In this document: positions 47,650 to 57,180 of the stretch, one piece after another | Position numbering within the stretch: the first letter of the stretch is position 1 | Layout: each line of letters starts with the position of its first letter | Source: Oscillospiraceae bacterium | GTDB lineage: Bacteria; Bacillota; Clostridia; Oscillospirales; Oscillospiraceae | NCBI GenBank assembly: GCA_910575505.1 | Contig: CAJTFK010000003.1 | Location: 62,001 to 126,000, forward strand | DNA: 64,000 nt | Direction of reading: 5' to 3' | Position numbers and translations under genes: made by a program | Notes under the pieces: model-generated | Database searches by the model: none | The model's input: only the letters and a program-made list of their open reading frames with translations | Told to the model about the DNA's origin: nothing

Positions 47650-47912
47650 GGGGTTCCTCCGTTCCGCCCGGTAGGCCGATGATTTTGAGCTTTGCTCTCA
47701 GTATACCGCAGTTCGGGGCCCGGGGGAAGGGGGAAACGGAAAAAACGGGCCGTGTTCCTCCAGAGGTTTTTTTGCGGGGCCGCCGGTCCGGGCGTGCCCG
47801 ATTGCGCATTTTATCAGAAGAAGACTCAGGGACGGGCCTGTGCCCGTCTGTTCTCCCAATTGTGCCGGGCTCCGGAGGACGGGGCAGCGCCTATGCATAA
47901 AACGCGGGACTC

Positions 47913-47941
47913 TTGCTTTTCCGCCTCGCCTGTTCTATAAT
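47913..47941 (+). promoter_or_regulatory. Sigma-A promoter of the DHFR-fold gene
   Basis: TTGCTT and TATAAT with a 17-bp spacer, 29 bp before the start codon. Confidence 0.82.
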
Positions 47942-47970
47942 AGAGAAAACGATTCACAACAGGGGCAGCT

Positions 47971-48480
47971 ATGAGCGTCTATTTTTACGGCTGTGTGACG
48001 CTGGACGGATATCTTGCCGCCAGGGACCACACGCTGGACTGGCTCCACCAGACCGGCGCCGCGGCGGAAACCGGCTATGAGGATTTTTACAGCCGCATGG
48101 ACGTCACCCTTATGGGGCGGCGGACCTTTCGGGAGCTGGAGAAGCTGGAGGACCCGGCGTCAGCCTACCCCACAACAGAAAACTACGTCTTCACCCACAG
48201 GCCTCTGGAGCAGCGGGGCTTTCTTGCCGTCTGCCAGTCTCCGGAGTCGCTGGTGGAGGCCCTGGGCCCGGAGAAAAATATCTGGGTCGTCGGCGGAAAT
48301 ACCATCCTGGCCCCGCTGCTGGAACGGGACCTGGTGGACCATCTCATCATTCAGATTGCCCCGGTGCTGCTGGGGGACGGCATCCCGCTGTTCACCCAGA
48401 CGGAGGCCCTCCGCCGGTTCCGGCTGGAGGCGGTCCGGAAGTGCGGGCCCTTTGCGGAGCTGGTCTGCGGCAGACCATAG
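47971..48480 (+). CDS. Dihydrofolate reductase-fold protein (RibD C-terminal type)
   Basis: This 169-residue protein starts MSVYFYGCVTLDGYLAARD, with DVTLMGRRTFRELEKL (nucleotide-binding helix) and WVVGGNTILAPLLERDLVDHLIIQIAPVLLG split over strands near residues 110-140, as in RibD-C/YwjB-like reductases. It is an NADPH reductase of uncertain substrate and not necessarily a folate enzyme. It is a single gene with its own promoter. Confidence 0.9.
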   Translation: MSVYFYGCVTLDGYLAARDHTLDWLHQTGAAAETGYEDFYSRMDVTLMGRRTFRELEKLEDPASAYPTTENYVFTHRPLEQRGFLAVCQSPESLVEALGPEKNIWVVGGNTILAPLLERDLVDHLIIQIAPVLLGDGIPLFTQTEALRRFRLEAVRKCGPFAELVCGRP

Positions 48481-48744
48481 CGCACCTTCCCTGCCGCCGG
48501 GGCAGGTACAGCGGCCTTTCGGGCGGAAAAAACGCGGTCCTGCATCCGGTCCGTCTCCATGTACGTCCCCCGGACGGAAGGCCCTGCCGGTTCAGACGCT
48601 TCCGGCTTTTCTGACTGCGCCGGAGAAACGCCGGACTGTGCGATTTTCTGTGAAAACCGCCGCGGTCCCGGGAGACGGTCCTGCTCCCGCGGCCCCGTCC
48701 TTTGGTAAAATGCAGAGCGGGACCCTGCCCCCGCTAAAATTGTG

Positions 48745-48773
48745 TTGACAACCGGGCTTATATATGCTATGAT
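48745..48773 (+). promoter_or_regulatory. Promoter of the tRNA-Ser pair
   Basis: TTGACA and TATGAT with a 17-bp spacer, 36 bp before the first tRNA. The 48481-48744 stretch before it has no supported gene. Confidence 0.85.
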
Positions 48774-48809
48774 ACTTAGCGTGCTCAAGGCGCGGATCAC
48801 CTTCCCTGT

Positions 48810-48897
48810 GGAGAGATGTCCGAGTGGTTGAAGGAACCGGTCTTGAAAACCGGCGGTGCGCAAGTGCCCGTGGGTTCGAATCCCACTCTCTCCGCCA
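48810..48897 (+). tRNA. tRNA-Ser (anticodon TGA)
   Basis: The acceptor GGAGAGA pairs with TCTCTCC, with discriminator G and encoded CCA. The anticodon loop CTTGAAA gives TGA, reading UCA/UCG. A long variable arm (class II) and GGTTCGAATCC T-arm are present. Confidence 0.97.
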
Positions 48898-48942
48898 ACT
48901 CTTTTGCTAACCTTTTCCCGCCGCCAAGTGAATTATGGACAC

Positions 48943-49035
48943 GCAGAAGTACCCAAGTGGCCGAAGGGGCTCCCCTGCTAAGGGAGTAGGCTGGATAAAA
49001 CCGGCGCGAGGGTTCAAATCCCTCCTTCTGCGCCA
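48943..49035 (+). tRNA. tRNA-Ser (anticodon GCT)
   Basis: The acceptor GCAGAAG pairs with CTTCTGC, followed by G and CCA. The stem CTCCC/GGGAG holds the loop CTGCTAA, anticodon GCT (reads AGC/AGU). A long variable arm is present. It follows the TGA tRNA-Ser by 45 bp and shares its promoter. Confidence 0.97.
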
Positions 49036-49074
49036 AGCCGGAGCAAGCGTCATATCGCTTGCTCCGGCTTTTTT
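49036..49074 (+). terminator. Rho-independent terminator of the tRNA-Ser operon
   Basis: The arms AAGCCGGAGCAAGCG (overlapping the tRNA end by one base) and CGCTTGCTCCGGCTT with a 6-nt loop are followed by TTTT. Confidence 0.94.
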
Positions 49075-49573
49075 CAAATGTCAGAGCGCGCTCATTCCGC
49101 CGCTTCTCCTCTCCAAACTGCAGCCGCCTTGCTGGGTTGCAGTTTGGTTTTTGGGTACAACCATTCTGAAAAATTTGATTTTACCCGCTTATTCCAGATC
49201 AGAAATTCCCCTCGCAGATCACTTTGTAGGGTTCGCAGGGAACTGTTCGATTTGAGGAGCTGATGCAGGGACCGGGCTCTGTCCCACCCCGTCTTCCAGG
49301 AGCTTGATCCCTTCCAAAAAACGGGACGGAGCAAAACCCGCCCCTGTTTCTCTTGCCGCCGGATTTACAACACAGAACGGGCAGGAATCCCCGGGCCCCT
49401 CGCCTGAACCGCCCCCTTTCACCGTTTCCGCCGTGGACGCCTTTCGTCCCCGGCGGCTTTTTTGCTTTCTCCTCCCCGAAGGCGCGCCCGGAATCCCCGG
49501 CTCTCCTTCTCCATGATACGGCATCCCGCGGGACGTCTCGTTTACAGGACGTCCCGCGGGATGTTTTCATGGC
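49075..49573. repeat. Intergenic region with REP-like palindrome and a long inverted repeat
   Basis: There is no supported gene in these 500 bp. At 49262-49290 lies copy 4 of the GGGCTCTGTCCC palindrome, preceded by GATGCAGGGACC as in the RAYT gene copy. At 49522-49563 the 15-bp arms CATCCCGCGGGACGT/ACGTCCCGCGGGATG close over a 12-nt loop, just after the surface-protein stop codon (minus strand); it may end that transcript but has no T-run on that strand. Confidence 0.65.
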
Positions 49574-52500
49574 TTATCTGCTTCTGCGTTTTTCAGACGC
49601 CGGGACCAGGGCCGCCAGGCCCAGCAGCGATGCTGCGGCCAGAGCCAGCCAGAGTCCCGCGCTGCTGTCATCCCCGGTTTCGGGAACCATGTTCCAAAGC
49701 GGAACTTCCTCGTCGGGAACGTAAACCCACTCTTCCTTCTCGGGATCCCATACCTTCACATAGGTCTTGGGTACGCCGTCCTCCCAAATGGTGATTTCAG
49801 GCGGGCTGTTGGGGTCGTTGGGGTCGGGCAGCTCCGTGGGATACTCCGGTTCTGTCGGGGGCTCCTGGGGCGTCTCCGGCGGAGTCTCAGGGGGCGTCTC
49901 CGGCGGGGGATTCTCCGGCGGCGGGGTTACCGGCGGGGGAGTCGGGTCCTTCGGAGGCGTGCCGCCGCCTCCGCCCGGCGGGGGAGTCGGTTTATCCGGA
50001 GGCGTGTCTCCGCCCGGGGTGTCCTCATTGCGGAAATAGCGCAGGATGATGATTTCATTTCCTTCCTTGGTCGAGGATGCCCATTCCATGTTCGAACGGC
50101 GGCTGTATCCGCCCTCTCCGTCGGAAACGCCATAGACCACATCATAGTAATCATATCTGTAGGTCTTGTCGTCTCCAACCGGCTGCCAGTTCTGTTTCCA
50201 GTCGTTTTCCGTACCCTTGTAGACATTGCCCAGCGGGGCGGAAATCGTCTCGATGTTCCGTGCGCCCTCAAAGGTATACGTATGTCCCTCGTCGCTGCTG
50301 AGGGTGCCGGAGAAAATTTCGCCTTCCCGCGTCTGAATGGCAGACGGCTCCGCCTCCCACTCCGGAATCTCCCCGATTCCATCGGTCTCCTGAGACGGAT
50401 CGTTCTCCGCAGGCTCATTGGTCCCCGGCTCCTGAGACGGGTCATTCTCCCCAGGCTCGTTGGTCCCCGGCTCCTGAGACGGGTCATTCTCCGCAGGCTC
50501 GTTGGTCCCCGGCTCCTGAGACGGGTCATTCTCCGCAGGCTCATTGGCCTCCGGCTCCTGAGACGGGTCATTCTCCGCAGGCTCATTGGCCTCCGGCTCC
50601 TGAGCCGGGTCGTTCTCCCCAGGCTCGCCGATTCCCTGACACAGGATATCCTCCGCAGCGCCTGTCTCCGCCTTCACCTTCGGAAGCTCATTGGAATTCT
50701 CCTCCTGAACGGGAGCGGTGTCCCCGGGTTCTTCGGTCCCCTCGTCCTGGACGGGAGGCGTATCCTCGGCTCCGCCGGTTCCCTCGTCCTGAGCGGGAGG
50801 CGTATCCTCGGCTCCGCCGGTTTCCCCGTCCTGAGCGGGAGGCGTATTCCCGGCTCCGCCGGTTTCCCCGTCCTGAGCGGGAGGCGTATCCTCGGCTCCG
50901 CCGGTCCCCTCGTCCTGAGCGGGAGGCATATCCTCGGCTCCGCCGGTTTCCCCGTCCTGAGCGGGAGGCGTATTCCCGGCTCCGCCGGTTCCCTCATCCT
51001 GGACGGGAGGCGTATCCTCGGCTCCGCCGGTTTCCCCGTCCTGAGCGGGAGGCGTATTCCCGGCTCCGCCGGTTCCCTCGTCCTGAGCAGGAGGCGTATC
51101 CTCGGCTCCGCCGGTTTCCTCGTCCTGAACGGGGGGAGGCGCTTCGGGGCCGCCGTCCTCGGGCTCCGGAGCCGTGGGCTCTTCCTCAGAGCCGTCTCCA
51201 ACGCCGCCCTGGTCCTCCATGTCCTCCTGATAGTAGTACTCGTGGACAATCTGGTAAGAGCCGGTGATCTCATCCGGCCTGACTTCCCGGTAATAGCGCA
51301 GGATGATGATATTCTGTCCGTCCTCTGTGGCTAAAACGCTGTCCGCGCCGCTGTTGGGCAGATAGTGGTGATGATTCGGGTCTGCCGGATCATCCGTGAC
51401 GGGAACCAGCTCTATAAACGGAGCGGTGTGATCGTCGGTCAGCTTGCCGTAGTCGGGCCGGTTATTATGGACATAGCGGTAGGTCTTTTCACTGCCCGCC
51501 GGCTGGTAATCAGGCTTCAAAGTGACGTTTTTGGCGGAATAGGTCATTCCCAGCTGGCCGGGCACAGTGGTGATTGCGCTGGTGCCCTCCCAGTGGTCGC
51601 CCTCGGCATCCCGGAGGTAGTACACGTGGACATACTTGTAGCTGCCCTTCTGGTCCTCCGGCAGCACCCGGAAATAGCGCAGAACAATAATCTGGCTCTT
51701 ATCCTTCGTGACTCCGATGTACTTCTGACTGCCCAGCGTATCGTCCGAATGATAATAGAGCGTTTTTCCGCTGTCCTTTTCCGTGCCCTCGTTCAACGGG
51801 TGGAAATCCGAGCCGGGTTTCCCGGTCCAGGGCGTTTCGGTCACATACCCGTAGGCGTTCTTCTCGGGCATATACTCATAGGCATAAGTCTGCGGCTTGC
51901 CGTCCGAGCCGGTGAACCTGAAATTCGGTTCCTTTGCGACATCAAGGGAGCCGTAGAACTCATTCGCGTCGTTCCGTCCGCCCACCGTGGTAATGGGGCT
52001 GTTTCCCTCGTAGTGATAGACCCCGTTCTCGTCCCTCAGATAGTACTCGTGGACGTACCGGTAGCCCAGGGTACCCGGCGTGAACACGTTGGTAAAGGTC
52101 ACGGTGGCACTGTTGTTCCCCGGGTTTGCGGAGACACCGGCCTGAACCTGGCTGGTGTCGCTGCACGTCAGCTGGAACACCTCGGTCATGTCGTCCGTGG
52201 GCGTAACTGTGTATTTGCCCTCTGGGAGGACGATGCTGCTGTCGCTCGCCCCCGCCTTGAGGGTCACGGTCTTTTTGAACGCTTTGTTGCCGTCTGTCTG
52301 CTCAATCTCAAAGGTATAGGTCCGGCCTCCGTCCTGGTCGTTCTGCGGCTTCGTGATGGTCAGCCGGCGGTCGCCCTTCACGGTAAGCTCAAAGGCCTTT
52401 CCCGCCTCGGTGGAGCCGAAGGGGTCGCCGGAAATCTTCATAGTAAAGCCGTCCGGCTGTTCCAGGTTCACCTTCTCCATCAGGAGATAACTGCCCGCAT

Positions 52501-54259
52501 CCAGACCCTCTATTCTGCGGGTTTCACCAGGGGTCAGGGTCAGCGTCTCAGCAGCTCCGTCTTCCTCCTTCCGGAGCTCATAGGTGTAGGTGATCTCGTC
52601 CGCGCCGGGTTGGCCGGAATCGACCGTCGGCGCGGTAATCTCCAGCCAGCCCCGTTTGTCTATGTAGACAGAATGGTTTACATTAGCTTCTTCAAAGGCC
52701 GGCGTGGCCTCTTTCATGTGATATGCGATCCACTTTACATCAATTGTTTTCGCCGTAGAGCTCTTCAGCCCTGTGGCAGTAATATAGAGCCGTTTGCCGC
52801 TCCCTACGCTCATACGCTGCGCGTCTGACATTGTAACGGTCAGATTTCCTGTATATCCGCTGCTTCGCGTATATGATTTGATTCTTTCAATCAGTTTTCC
52901 ATCCTCGGAAAGAAATCCGTAACGGAACGTGGTGTAAGAAGTAGAGTTATTCAGCTTGCCTCCGGAGCTGTTGCGAAGCGGACCAAAGCTCACTACCTTG
53001 ATCTCATCCACTTCAAACCCTTTCGTCTCATAATCCCGAAGATCGAAGTATTTCCAGCTGTTTGTGGTTCCGCTGGTCAGGGCGTTGCTCCTTTCGGTTA
53101 TTTCTTTTTCATCTGTCTGCGGCACCTTCACCGTAAATCTGGTGGGCACATCGGTAACGCGGTACTCCGTCACCTCATACTCGCCCCGGGGCAGGTTTTC
53201 AAGCGTATAGGTTGCTCCGGACTCGACGGCCTCGGTGGTCCGCTCTGTAAACTTCTCGTCATCTTTCAGGTTGTCAGGACCTACCTGCTTGACCGTGTAG
53301 TAGTGCTTCCCGCCGTCGCCGGCTGTGCCGCCTGCGGTAATCACCAGCCTGCCGGGACTGCTGTTGATGTAGAAGGTACCGGTTTCTCCCGCCCGGACCT
53401 CCTCTCTCCGCTCTCCCAGCTGGATGTTATAGCCGGAGACGGACAGGTCCTCGATGGTATACTGCCCCGCCGAGAGGCCGGTCCACCGGTAGCCTTCTTT
53501 TCCGGGAACCAGCGGCACCGTCTCGTCAAACGCCTTCCAGTTGCCGGGCTTGACCACCGTGTTATCATTCCAGGGCCATTCGCTGCGAATCCGGAAGGCG
53601 GATTCGGTGGTAACATCCACAGTATTGCCCGAGGTGTCCTGCTTTGTCCCGGGCCGGGAGATACTGATTTTGCCGTTGCTGTTCAGGTTCCGAATCTGGG
53701 GGCTTTCCTTGAACAGGACGGTGGTTTCAACCCGGGAGTCGCCCATATTGTAATCAATGCCGTCCACCTCGATGGTATGTTCGTTGGTAATCTCCGTCAC
53801 CGTGACATAAATTGGCCCCGGAGCGCACAGTTTTTCCGACATCCTCCAGCGGAGGACACCCGGCTCGCTTCCGTCCGGCTTCCAGGTTTCCGAATCCGGT
53901 CCGATCTCCACAATGTCGTCAATCTCAACCGGTACCTTGTCATCGCCTGTTCCTTTCAGATAGTAGCCCTTGAGGTGGAAGCGGTAGGTCTTCTTCATCG
54001 CCTCCTCCAGAACCGTCGTGGGAATCTCCACTTCCTCCATGACTGGCTGGCCGTCCGGACCAAGGAGCGGCTGGCCGTCCGGGCCAAGCTTCGGCTGCTC
54101 CGTCACGGTGGCGAACTGCTTCTGAATCACCAGACTGTAGGAGCCACCCGGACTCCAAACTCCGCTGGCCGCCAGAACCGCCGTGGCCAAGGCCAGCGAG
54201 GCCATCAGCAGAAGCAGCACACCGCCAAATATCCGCTTTCTCTTCTGGGGGATTTCCAT
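49574..54259 (-). CDS. Large sortase-anchored repeat surface protein (VPETG)
   Basis: This 1561-residue protein has a signal peptide (IFGGVLLLLMASLALATAVLAA), then beta-sandwich CnaB/SpaA-like domains (for example YTLENLPRGEYEVTEYR), and from about residue 770 three MucBP-like modules (YRYVHEYYLRDENG ... IIVLRYFR; YKYVHVYYLRDAEG ... IIILRYYR; a third interrupted by repeats, ending IIILRYFR). Two low-complexity arrays lie at about 1036-1185 and 1211-1293. The end is a sortase signal, VPETG at about 1523, a hydrophobic helix and KRRSR. A role in adhesion to mucin or host glycans is inferred. No sortase gene is in the window. Confidence 0.9.
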   Translation of the reverse strand: MEIPQKRKRIFGGVLLLLMASLALATAVLAASGVWSPGGSYSLVIQKQFATVTEQPKLGPDGQPLLGPDGQPVMEEVEIPTTVLEEAMKKTYRFHLKGYYLKGTGDDKVPVEIDDIVEIGPDSETWKPDGSEPGVLRWRMSEKLCAPGPIYVTVTEITNEHTIEVDGIDYNMGDSRVETTVLFKESPQIRNLNSNGKISISRPGTKQDTSGNTVDVTTESAFRIRSEWPWNDNTVVKPGNWKAFDETVPLVPGKEGYRWTGLSAGQYTIEDLSVSGYNIQLGERREEVRAGETGTFYINSSPGRLVITAGGTAGDGGKHYYTVKQVGPDNLKDDEKFTERTTEAVESGATYTLENLPRGEYEVTEYRVTDVPTRFTVKVPQTDEKEITERSNALTSGTTNSWKYFDLRDYETKGFEVDEIKVVSFGPLRNSSGGKLNNSTSYTTFRYGFLSEDGKLIERIKSYTRSSGYTGNLTVTMSDAQRMSVGSGKRLYITATGLKSSTAKTIDVKWIAYHMKEATPAFEEANVNHSVYIDKRGWLEITAPTVDSGQPGADEITYTYELRKEEDGAAETLTLTPGETRRIEGLDAGSYLLMEKVNLEQPDGFTMKISGDPFGSTEAGKAFELTVKGDRRLTITKPQNDQDGGRTYTFEIEQTDGNKAFKKTVTLKAGASDSSIVLPEGKYTVTPTDDMTEVFQLTCSDTSQVQAGVSANPGNNSATVTFTNVFTPGTLGYRYVHEYYLRDENGVYHYEGNSPITTVGGRNDANEFYGSLDVAKEPNFRFTGSDGKPQTYAYEYMPEKNAYGYVTETPWTGKPGSDFHPLNEGTEKDSGKTLYYHSDDTLGSQKYIGVTKDKSQIIVLRYFRVLPEDQKGSYKYVHVYYLRDAEGDHWEGTSAITTVPGQLGMTYSAKNVTLKPDYQPAGSEKTYRYVHNNRPDYGKLTDDHTAPFIELVPVTDDPADPNHHHYLPNSGADSVLATEDGQNIIILRYYREVRPDEITGSYQIVHEYYYQEDMEDQGGVGDGSEEEPTAPEPEDGGPEAPPPVQDEETGGAEDTPPAQDEGTGGAGNTPPAQDGETGGAEDTPPVQDEGTGGAGNTPPAQDGETGGAEDMPPAQDEGTGGAEDTPPAQDGETGGAGNTPPAQDGETGGAEDTPPAQDEGTGGAEDTPPVQDEGTEEPGDTAPVQEENSNELPKVKAETGAAEDILCQGIGEPGENDPAQEPEANEPAENDPSQEPEANEPAENDPSQEPGTNEPAENDPSQEPGTNEPGENDPSQEPGTNEPAENDPSQETDGIGEIPEWEAEPSAIQTREGEIFSGTLSSDEGHTYTFEGARNIETISAPLGNVYKGTENDWKQNWQPVGDDKTYRYDYYDVVYGVSDGEGGYSRRSNMEWASSTKEGNEIIILRYFRNEDTPGGDTPPDKPTPPPGGGGGTPPKDPTPPPVTPPPENPPPETPPETPPETPQEPPTEPEYPTELPDPNDPNSPPEITIWEDGVPKTYVKVWDPEKEEWVYVPDEEVPLWNMVPETGDDSSAGLWLALAAASLLGLAALVPASEKRRSR
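50380..51150 (-). repeat. Two 42-bp tandem repeat arrays inside the surface-protein gene
   Basis: Array 1 (about 50705-51150) has eleven 14-residue units such as GTGGAEDTPPAQDE with variants. Array 2 (about 50380-50625) has six 14-residue units such as NEPAENDPSQEPGT. Both units are 42 bp and acidic, Pro-rich. They separate the first half of a third MucBP-like module from its end, so they were probably inserted or expanded within it. Confidence 0.9.
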
Positions 54260-54288
54260 AATCCACTCTCCCTTCTGCAAAGGTCTTT

Positions 54289-54332
54289 GTGCTGTCTCCT
54301 CTGGAGACAGCACACTGGGGCATGCCCCAGTG
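54289..54332 (-). promoter_or_regulatory. Two adjacent hairpins in the surface-protein mRNA leader
   Basis: TGCTGTCTCC/GGAGACAGCA with a 3-nt loop (54289-54311) and the perfect 20-bp palindrome CACTGGGGCATGCCCCAGTG (54313-54332) lie in the untranslated leader, 30-70 bases before the ATG. They may control translation or mRNA stability, or bind a regulator. Confidence 0.6.
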
Positions 54333-54441
54333 CAATTTATATAAAACGCGCTTTCGCGTGAATTTTCCTCTGCCCTCCGCATCCGGAAAGGGCGCGGTTC
54401 CTTGCGGCATAAGCCTTACAGCCCTCCAGCCGTACAGCTTC

Positions 54442-54470
54442 ATTATAGGCGCTTCCCGCCCCTGCGTCAA
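54442..54470 (-). promoter_or_regulatory. Sigma-A promoter of the surface-protein gene
   Basis: On the minus strand TTGACG (54470-54465) and TATAAT (54447-54442) are 17 bp apart. The leader is about 180 nt long. Confidence 0.88.
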
Positions 54471-54674
54471 GGGAAAGAAGACTAATTCGTTCAGAATTTA
54501 AGGCTTTCGTACAAAACTGCCAACACACTGCCGCAGAGGCGGTTGGCCGTCTCCGGAGGCGGCGTGGGCGGGCCCCGGCAGAACGGGAAGCGGCAGTGGC
54601 GGAAAATGCCCCTCCGGCTCGAAAAATGGGGCAAAACTGCGGAAAAAACGCGGCATACTTTATTGCAGGAAGGG

Positions 54675-54703
54675 TTGAACCCGACGAAAAAGTGTGCTAC
54701 AAT
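54675..54703 (+). promoter_or_regulatory. Sigma-A promoter of the topoisomerase B-subunit gene
   Basis: TTGAAC and TACAAT with a 17-bp spacer, about 115 bp before the start codon. Confidence 0.75.
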
Positions 54704-54816
54704 AGCCCCAAGCGCCGGGGGCCGCCCCGGAGGATCATACGGACGACCCGGATTCTTTGAAATCCGGATTTTTTATGGCGGATTTCTCCGCCCATCTTGC
54801 CAGCTTGGGAGGATAT

Positions 54817-56811
54817 ATGACAGCAAAGAAGCAAGCCTATGGAAACGACAGCATTTCCGCCCTGAAGGGGGCCGACCGGGTGCGGAAGCGCCCCGGGGTG
54901 ATTTTCGGCTCCGACGGGCTGGACGGCTGTGAGCACGCGGTGTTCGAGATTCTGTCCAACTCCATCGACGAGGCCCGGGAGGGCCACGGCACGTCCATCT
55001 CCGTCACCTGTTACCTGGACCACAGCGTGGAGGTGGAGGACGCGGGCCGGGGCTGTCCGGTGGACTGGAACGAGAAGGAACAGAAATACAACTGGGAGCT
55101 GGTATTCTGCGAGCTCTACGCCGGCGGAAAATACGACAACGTATCCGGCGACAATTATGAATACTCCCTGGGGCTCAACGGCCTGGGCTCCTGCGCCACC
55201 CAGTACGCCTCCCGCTATATGGACGTCACCGTCTGGCGGGACGGCTTTGAATACCGTCTCCATTTTGAGCGGGGCGAGATTGTGGGGGAGCTGGAGAAAA
55301 AGCCCCTGCCCAGGTCTCAGAGCAAGAAAACCGGCACCCGGACCCGGTGGCTCCCCGATCTGGATGTATTCACCGACATCGCCATTCCGCCGGAGTACTT
55401 CGCCCACGTCTGCAAGCGGCAGGCGGTGGTCAACGCCGGAGTCACCTTCCACGTCCGGACCCAGACCGGAGCGGATACCTTTGAGACTCAGGATTTCGTC
55501 TATGAAAACGGCATTGCCGACTATGTGGCCGAGCTGGCGGGAGAGGGAAGCCTCACCGCCCCGGTGTTCTGGCAGGGGGAGAAGAAGGGCCGAGACCGGG
55601 CGGACAAGCCGGAGTATAAGGTGAAGCTGTCGGCGTCCTTCTGCTTTTCCAACAGGGTCAGCGTGGTGGAGCATTATCACAATTCCAGCTGGCTGGAGCA
55701 CGGCGGAAGCCCGGAGAAGGCCGCCCGGTTCGCCTTTGTCTCCGCCGTGGACAAGTACCTCCGGGAACAGGGGAAGTACCAGAAGAACGAGAGCAAAATC
55801 ACCTGGGCGGATATCGAGGACTGCCTGATTCTGGTCAGCAGCAACTTTTCCACCCAGACCAGCTATGAGAACCAGACGAAAAAAGCCATTACCAATAAAT
55901 TCGTTCAAGAGGCCATGACGGACTTCCTCCGGTCCAACCTGGAGATTTATTTCATCGAAAACCACTTCGACGCGGAAAAAATCGGCGAGCAGATTCTTCT
56001 GAACAAGCGCAGCCGGGAGAAGGCGGAGGAAGCCCGGCTGAACATCAAAAAAAAGCTCTCCGGCAGCATTGACATTGCCAACCGGGTTCAGAAATTCGTG
56101 GACTGCCGGACCAGGGACCCCGGCCGCCGGGAAATCTACATCGTGGAGGGCGACAGCGCCCTGGGCAGCGTGAAGCTGGCCCGGGACTCGGAATATCAGG
56201 GCATCATGCCCATCCGGGGCAAAATTCTCAACTGCCTGAAGGCGGACTACGCCCGGATTTTCAAAAGCGACATCATCACGGACCTCATCAAGGTTCTGGG
56301 CTGCGGCGTGGAGGTCCAGAACAGGCACGCCAGGGACGTGTCCTCCTTCGACCTGGGGAACCTCCGCTGGAACAAGGTGGTCATCTGCACCGACGGCGAC
56401 GTGGACGGCTTCCAGATCCGCACCCTGGTCCTTACCATGCTCTACCGGCTGACCCCCACCCTGATCCGGGAGGGCTATGTCTATATCGCCGAGACCCCCC
56501 TCTTTGAAATCACCTCCGGGGAAAAAACCTGGTTCGCTTATTCGGACAGGGAGAAAAACGACATCGTCCGGGAGCTGGAGGGGAAGAAATATAAGATTGA
56601 CCGCTCCAAGGGCCTGGGCGAGAACGACCCGGACATGATGTGGCTCACCACCATGAACCCGGAGACCCGGCGGCTCATCCGGGTCATGCCCGAGGACGTG
56701 GAGCGGACGGCGGCGGTGTTCGATTTGCTGCTGGGGGACAACCTTCAGGGCCGGAAGGAGCACATTGCCGAGAACGGATACAAGTACCTGGAAATGGCGG
56801 ATATTTCTTAA
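54817..56811 (+). CDS. Type IIA topoisomerase B subunit (ParE/GyrB-like)
   Basis: This is the ATPase subunit of a type II topoisomerase that passes one DNA duplex through another. The 664-residue protein shows the GHKL ATPase parts (EILSNSIDEAREG, VEDAGRGCPVDW, YSLGLNGLGSCATQY), the transducer, and the Toprim domain with EGDSALGS (catalytic Glu) and TDGDVDGFQIRTL. It differs enough from housekeeping GyrB to be the ParE-like partner of the subunit at 59-61 kb. GGGAGG precedes the ATG at 54817; an in-frame upstream ATG at 54757 is less likely. The pair is split by 2.2 kb of inserted DNA. Confidence 0.9.
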   Translation: MTAKKQAYGNDSISALKGADRVRKRPGVIFGSDGLDGCEHAVFEILSNSIDEAREGHGTSISVTCYLDHSVEVEDAGRGCPVDWNEKEQKYNWELVFCELYAGGKYDNVSGDNYEYSLGLNGLGSCATQYASRYMDVTVWRDGFEYRLHFERGEIVGELEKKPLPRSQSKKTGTRTRWLPDLDVFTDIAIPPEYFAHVCKRQAVVNAGVTFHVRTQTGADTFETQDFVYENGIADYVAELAGEGSLTAPVFWQGEKKGRDRADKPEYKVKLSASFCFSNRVSVVEHYHNSSWLEHGGSPEKAARFAFVSAVDKYLREQGKYQKNESKITWADIEDCLILVSSNFSTQTSYENQTKKAITNKFVQEAMTDFLRSNLEIYFIENHFDAEKIGEQILLNKRSREKAEEARLNIKKKLSGSIDIANRVQKFVDCRTRDPGRREIYIVEGDSALGSVKLARDSEYQGIMPIRGKILNCLKADYARIFKSDIITDLIKVLGCGVEVQNRHARDVSSFDLGNLRWNKVVICTDGDVDGFQIRTLVLTMLYRLTPTLIREGYVYIAETPLFEITSGEKTWFAYSDREKNDIVRELEGKKYKIDRSKGLGENDPDMMWLTTMNPETRRLIRVMPEDVERTAAVFDLLLGDNLQGRKEHIAENGYKYLEMADIS

Positions 56812-56813
56812 CC

Positions 56814-57147
56814 ATGCCGGGCGGGGAGAAGAAGGTCCGCCGGCCGGAACGGCTGAAGGGATATGATTACGCCAGCCCTGGGTGTTATTTCTAACCTTCA
56901 ATGCAAAGGCCCGGTGAGAAGCCATTCTTTGCAGTCCGGAGACCACAGAAGAACCGGGAGCCCTCCTTGCGGGGCCTCTCTTCCCCAGGTAATCAGAGCA
57001 TTAAAAAGCCTGTCCAGCAAAAGAGCCGGCTATCCCCTCTGGCAGGATCGGTATTATGACCATATTATCCGCAATCAGGAAGAGCTCCAAAGAGCCAGAC
57101 AGTACATTCAAAACAACCCGCTCAAGTGGGTTTCAAGCAAGGAATAA
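56814..57147 (+). pseudogene. Degenerate RAYT transposase (copy 1)
   Basis: A short frame reads RRPERLKGYDYASPGCYF then stops; the N-terminus matches the intact copy (LRLQGYDYSRPGYYF). The C-terminal part resumes in the frame ending WQDRYYDHIIRNQEELQRAR...NNPLKW, with the catalytic Tyr helix of RAYT. The HUH motif and the middle are deleted, so it is inactive. It starts three bases after the topoisomerase B stop. Confidence 0.85.
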
Positions 57148-57180
57148 ACCATCACGCCAAAGAAGACGCTCCCCCCCTTC

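Noticed and set aside
43411-47682. 1423-residue plus-strand frame opposite the multidomain gene
   Set aside because: It is an antisense frame kept open by high GC at third positions; it lacks a ribosome site, and the minus strand carries identifiable domain motifs.
48014-48748. 244-residue frame overlapping the DHFR-fold gene
   Set aside because: It is a shifted frame of a clear RibD-C-like gene with an Arg/Pro/Ser-rich translation.
49522-49563. Terminator for the surface-protein gene
   Set aside because: A 15-bp inverted repeat is clear, but no T-run follows on the minus strand, so it is listed only as an inverted repeat.
50380-51150. Possible CRISPR or phase-variable promoter array
   Set aside because: The 42-bp units translate as clean 14-residue repeats within one long frame; there are no spacers.
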